The notes under the pieces were generated by a model that searched no databases, was not told the DNA's origin, and saw only the letters and a list, made by a program, of their open reading frames with translations. A stretch of 64,000 nt of DNA from Viridibacillus sp050279675 (GTDB lineage Bacteria; Bacillota; Bacilli; Bacillales_A; Planococcaceae): contig NZ_JBNNUK010000016.1 in NCBI RefSeq assembly GCF_050279675.1, forward strand, positions 24,360 to 88,359, given 5' to 3'. A program made the translations under genes and the position numbers. Shown piece after piece: positions 62,017-64,000 of the stretch. Every line of letters begins with the position of its first letter. The stretch's first letter is position 1.

Positions 62017-63354
62017 TTAATTTGCTTTTAAAATTTTCCCTAATAGCATCCAGTATAATCCAAGGGCAACTACTACAATAACTGTAAGTGCAATTAAAAT
62101 AGTTGAAATGTTGGTTTTATCAAGCATTGCAGCTGTGTAAGACATACCGATAGAACCAGCTACATTTATTGTTAAGTTGTAGAAACCAATTGCTGTACCT
62201 GATTTTTCTTTAGGAATCGAACTAATACAAGTATCAAGTAAAGGTGCATACATCAAGGCAAATGAACCTGAGAATATAACCATAGAAAGTACATAAATAA
62301 CAACAGAGCTTTCAGTAAATAATCCTGGAATGAACAGTGCAACTGCGATACCACATAATGCGATTAGCGTTGCTTGTTTACTGCTTAAAACATTACCAAT
62401 CTTTCCAGAAAGGGCACCAATAATAACTGATATCACATATCCTGGGATTAGTAACAGTGAAATCATATCTAGTTTTAAATCATATATTCTTTCTAAAAAG
62501 AATGGGAACACGAAAATATAACCTAATTGTACTGAGTAAATAACAAATACAATTGGTAGCGTACGAATGAAACGTTGGTTCTTGAAGAAAGTCACATCAA
62601 TTAATGCTTTTGAGCTCTTACTGATGTAGGTTAAGAATAGACCCAATGCAACCGCAAAACCAATTAGGTATAGCCAGTTAAAGTCTGATATATATAACAT
62701 AACTGTTGTAGCAATTGCTGCGATTAAGAATAATCCAATTACGTCAACATTAACCTTTCTAGACTCTTCCTTAGGTAATAACTTCAAGATGAATGGAAGA
62801 ATAGCGATTGATAATAAAGCAATTAAGAATAAAGTTGTCCAGTGGAAGTAAGTAGAAATAAATCCACCTGTTAAAGAACCAATTAACAATGACATTGCAT
62901 AACTACTTGTACTCAATCCTAAGAATTTTTTTTGTTCATCTTTAGGTAAGTGTTTTGTAACATAAATTACATACAATGTTTCCGCAGATGCTAAACCAGC
63001 TGTTTGAATAATTCGTCCAAAAAGAATCATTGCAAAATTGTCTTTAAATAGATATCCAATTATCGATCCGACACAGATAAAAATAATACCTGCACTTAAG
63101 AGCGTACGGATATTAATTGAGTCTGCTAACGAAGCGTAAACTACTGCCCCAATACCAATTACTAGACCAGCTAATGTTGCTTGCCAACTGACTGTAGTTG
63201 CTGAAATCCCAAGGTCTTTTGCGATGTCTACAGATACGAGTTTAAACGAGTTATCAATAATCAATGCAAAAAGGAAGAAAACCAGAATAACCGGTACGGC
63301 TTTTTTTGCATTAAAATTTTGATTTTCTGATGCATTTTTATTTATTGCTTCCAT
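62017..63354 (-). CDS. MFS transporter linked to purine nucleoside phosphorylase
   Basis: 445 residues, about 12-14 helices. AAGGAG precedes ATG 63354. It belongs to the major facilitator superfamily (QATLAGLVIGIGAVVYASLA, FGRIIQTAGLASAETLYVIY, LIGSLTGGFISTYFHWTTLF). It follows deoD by about 120 bases on the same strand and likely shares its promoter. Uptake of nucleosides or related compounds is the simplest inference from context, but TetA(L)-like drug efflux cannot be ruled out. Confidence 0.85.
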   Translation of the reverse strand: MEAINKNASENQNFNAKKAVPVILVFFLFALIIDNSFKLVSVDIAKDLGISATTVSWQATLAGLVIGIGAVVYASLADSINIRTLLSAGIIFICVGSIIGYLFKDNFAMILFGRIIQTAGLASAETLYVIYVTKHLPKDEQKKFLGLSTSSYAMSLLIGSLTGGFISTYFHWTTLFLIALLSIAILPFILKLLPKEESRKVNVDVIGLFLIAAIATTVMLYISDFNWLYLIGFAVALGLFLTYISKSSKALIDVTFFKNQRFIRTLPIVFVIYSVQLGYIFVFPFFLERIYDLKLDMISLLLIPGYVISVIIGALSGKIGNVLSSKQATLIALCGIAVALFIPGLFTESSVVIYVLSMVIFSGSFALMYAPLLDTCISSIPKEKSGTAIGFYNLTINVAGSIGMSYTAAMLDKTNISTILIALTVIVVVALGLYWMLLGKILKAN

Positions 63355-63478
63355 TTTAACGCTCTCCTTCTCGAAATATTTAATATTTTTTAGATTTTTT
63401 TGACGATGAAATATTCTGTGGGTTGAGGAAAATTAGACAACTTCCTTTCCACAGACTTTAATTGTTAATACCGTTTAT

Positions 63479-64000
63479 TTATTCAGCAAGTTCTAATGCA
63501 ATTTCCATCATTTTAGTAAAAGCTGTTTGTCTTTCTAATTGTGTTGTTTGCTCATGTTTAAAGATATGGTCACTAATTGTTAAGATACAAAGGGCATTTA
63601 CACCTGCTTGTGCAGCATTCATGTAAAGTGCAGCAGACTCCATTTCTGCGCATAAAATGCCCATTTTACTCCATCTTTCCATTGCTGTTGGATCAGCATT
63701 GTAAAAGACATCACTAGAAAGAACATTCCCTACGCGAACAGGATATCCTTTTTCATCAGCTACCTTCTTAGCTTTTTCAAGTAGTTCATATGATGCAGTA
63801 ATTGAGTAATGACCTGGTAGATTAAATTGGTGCGCGTAATTAGAATCTGTCGCAGATCCCATTGCAAACACGATATCATACAAGTTCAGGTTATCTTGAA
63901 TTGAGCCAGCTGATCCAATACGGATTAAGTTTTTAACGCCGAACACATTGATTAATTCCCATGAATAGATCCCCATGCTAGCTGTTCCCATACCTGTACC
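63479..64000 (-). CDS. deoD: Purine nucleoside phosphorylase DeoD (5' end beyond the window)
   Basis: Phosphorolysis of purine (deoxy)nucleosides to base and (deoxy)ribose-1-phosphate. The visible 174 residues are the C-terminal part of the bacterial hexameric type (full length about 235). They show GTGMGTASMGIYSWELI, LIRIGSAGSIQDNLNLYDIV, CAEMESAALYMNAAQAGVNA and the catalytic Asp in ILTISDHIF. The frame stays open to the edge. The internal ATG at 63991 is inside the fold, so it is not the true start. It heads the deoD/MFS pair. Confidence 0.94.
   Translation of the reverse strand, partial: GTGMGTASMGIYSWELINVFGVKNLIRIGSAGSIQDNLNLYDIVFAMGSATDSNYAHQFNLPGHYSITASYELLEKAKKVADEKGYPVRVGNVLSSDVFYNADPTAMERWSKMGILCAEMESAALYMNAAQAGVNALCILTISDHIFKHEQTTQLERQTAFTKMMEIALELAE

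Noticed and set aside
1..64000. CRISPR arrays, rRNA and tRNA genes
   Set aside because: I looked for regularly spaced repeats and for tRNA-like cloverleaf and T-loop patterns and saw none. A tRNAscan-SE or CRISPR finder run would be decisive.

Overview
The window is AT-rich DNA typical of a low-GC Gram-positive member of the Bacillales. The best guess is a Bacillus, Lysinibacillus or other Planococcaceae-like genome, but no rRNA or taxon marker gene is present, so the genus is an inference. Supporting signs are strong AGGAGG-type ribosome binding sites, TTG and GTG starts, many short hairpin-plus-T-run terminators, a proline T-box leader in front of proBA, and families common in this order (DUF4085, DUF4395, DUF4279, DUF1835/DUF3658, HAAS).

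Left part (1-29 kb) is ordinary chromosome. It holds two chemotaxis receptors, one cut by the window edge, and a complete oppABCDF oligopeptide importer with an intercistronic attenuator. It also holds many small membrane proteins, lipoproteins and hypothetical proteins, proBA under T-box control, a HAAS protein preceded by an unidentified structured-RNA candidate, a DinB-like protein, pepD, and a divergent TetR/MFS efflux pair with a clear palindromic operator.

Middle part (29-47 kb) is an accessory and rearranged region. It starts with a topB remnant cut just after the position of its catalytic tyrosine, next to a complete, different topB. Then come a deoD remnant, decayed sequence, and a leaderless subtilisin-like protein that has lost its catalytic His and Ser and ends in a PASTA domain. 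Its 3' end is repeated as damaged copies on both sides. Facing it is a 9 kb minus-strand operon: GH25 lysozyme, a large protein ending in a peptidoglycan amidase, a 1319-residue active-looking subtilisin-like protease, and a 507-residue protein that is a paralogue of the non-amidase part of the amidase protein. None of these has a signal peptide. The operon is bounded on both sides by same-orientation remnants of IS6-family transposases, as expected for an IS6-type translocatable unit. I regard this as the main candidate for an undescribed system: a leaderless wall-lysis and protease/pseudoprotease module.

Right part (47-64 kb) is mixed. It carries a large secreted Ig-repeat surface protein, DUF4184, a few gene remnants (Fe-dependent alcohol dehydrogenase, formate/nitrite transporter), an EamA exporter, an orphan barstar, an XRE-cupin/LysE pair with an inverted-repeat operator, and a MocR-type regulator. 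These are followed by a PadR/HAAS/repeat-membrane-protein operon, a second TetR/MFS pair paralogous to the first, and a purine-nucleoside locus (GntR, MFS transporter, deoD) running off the right edge.
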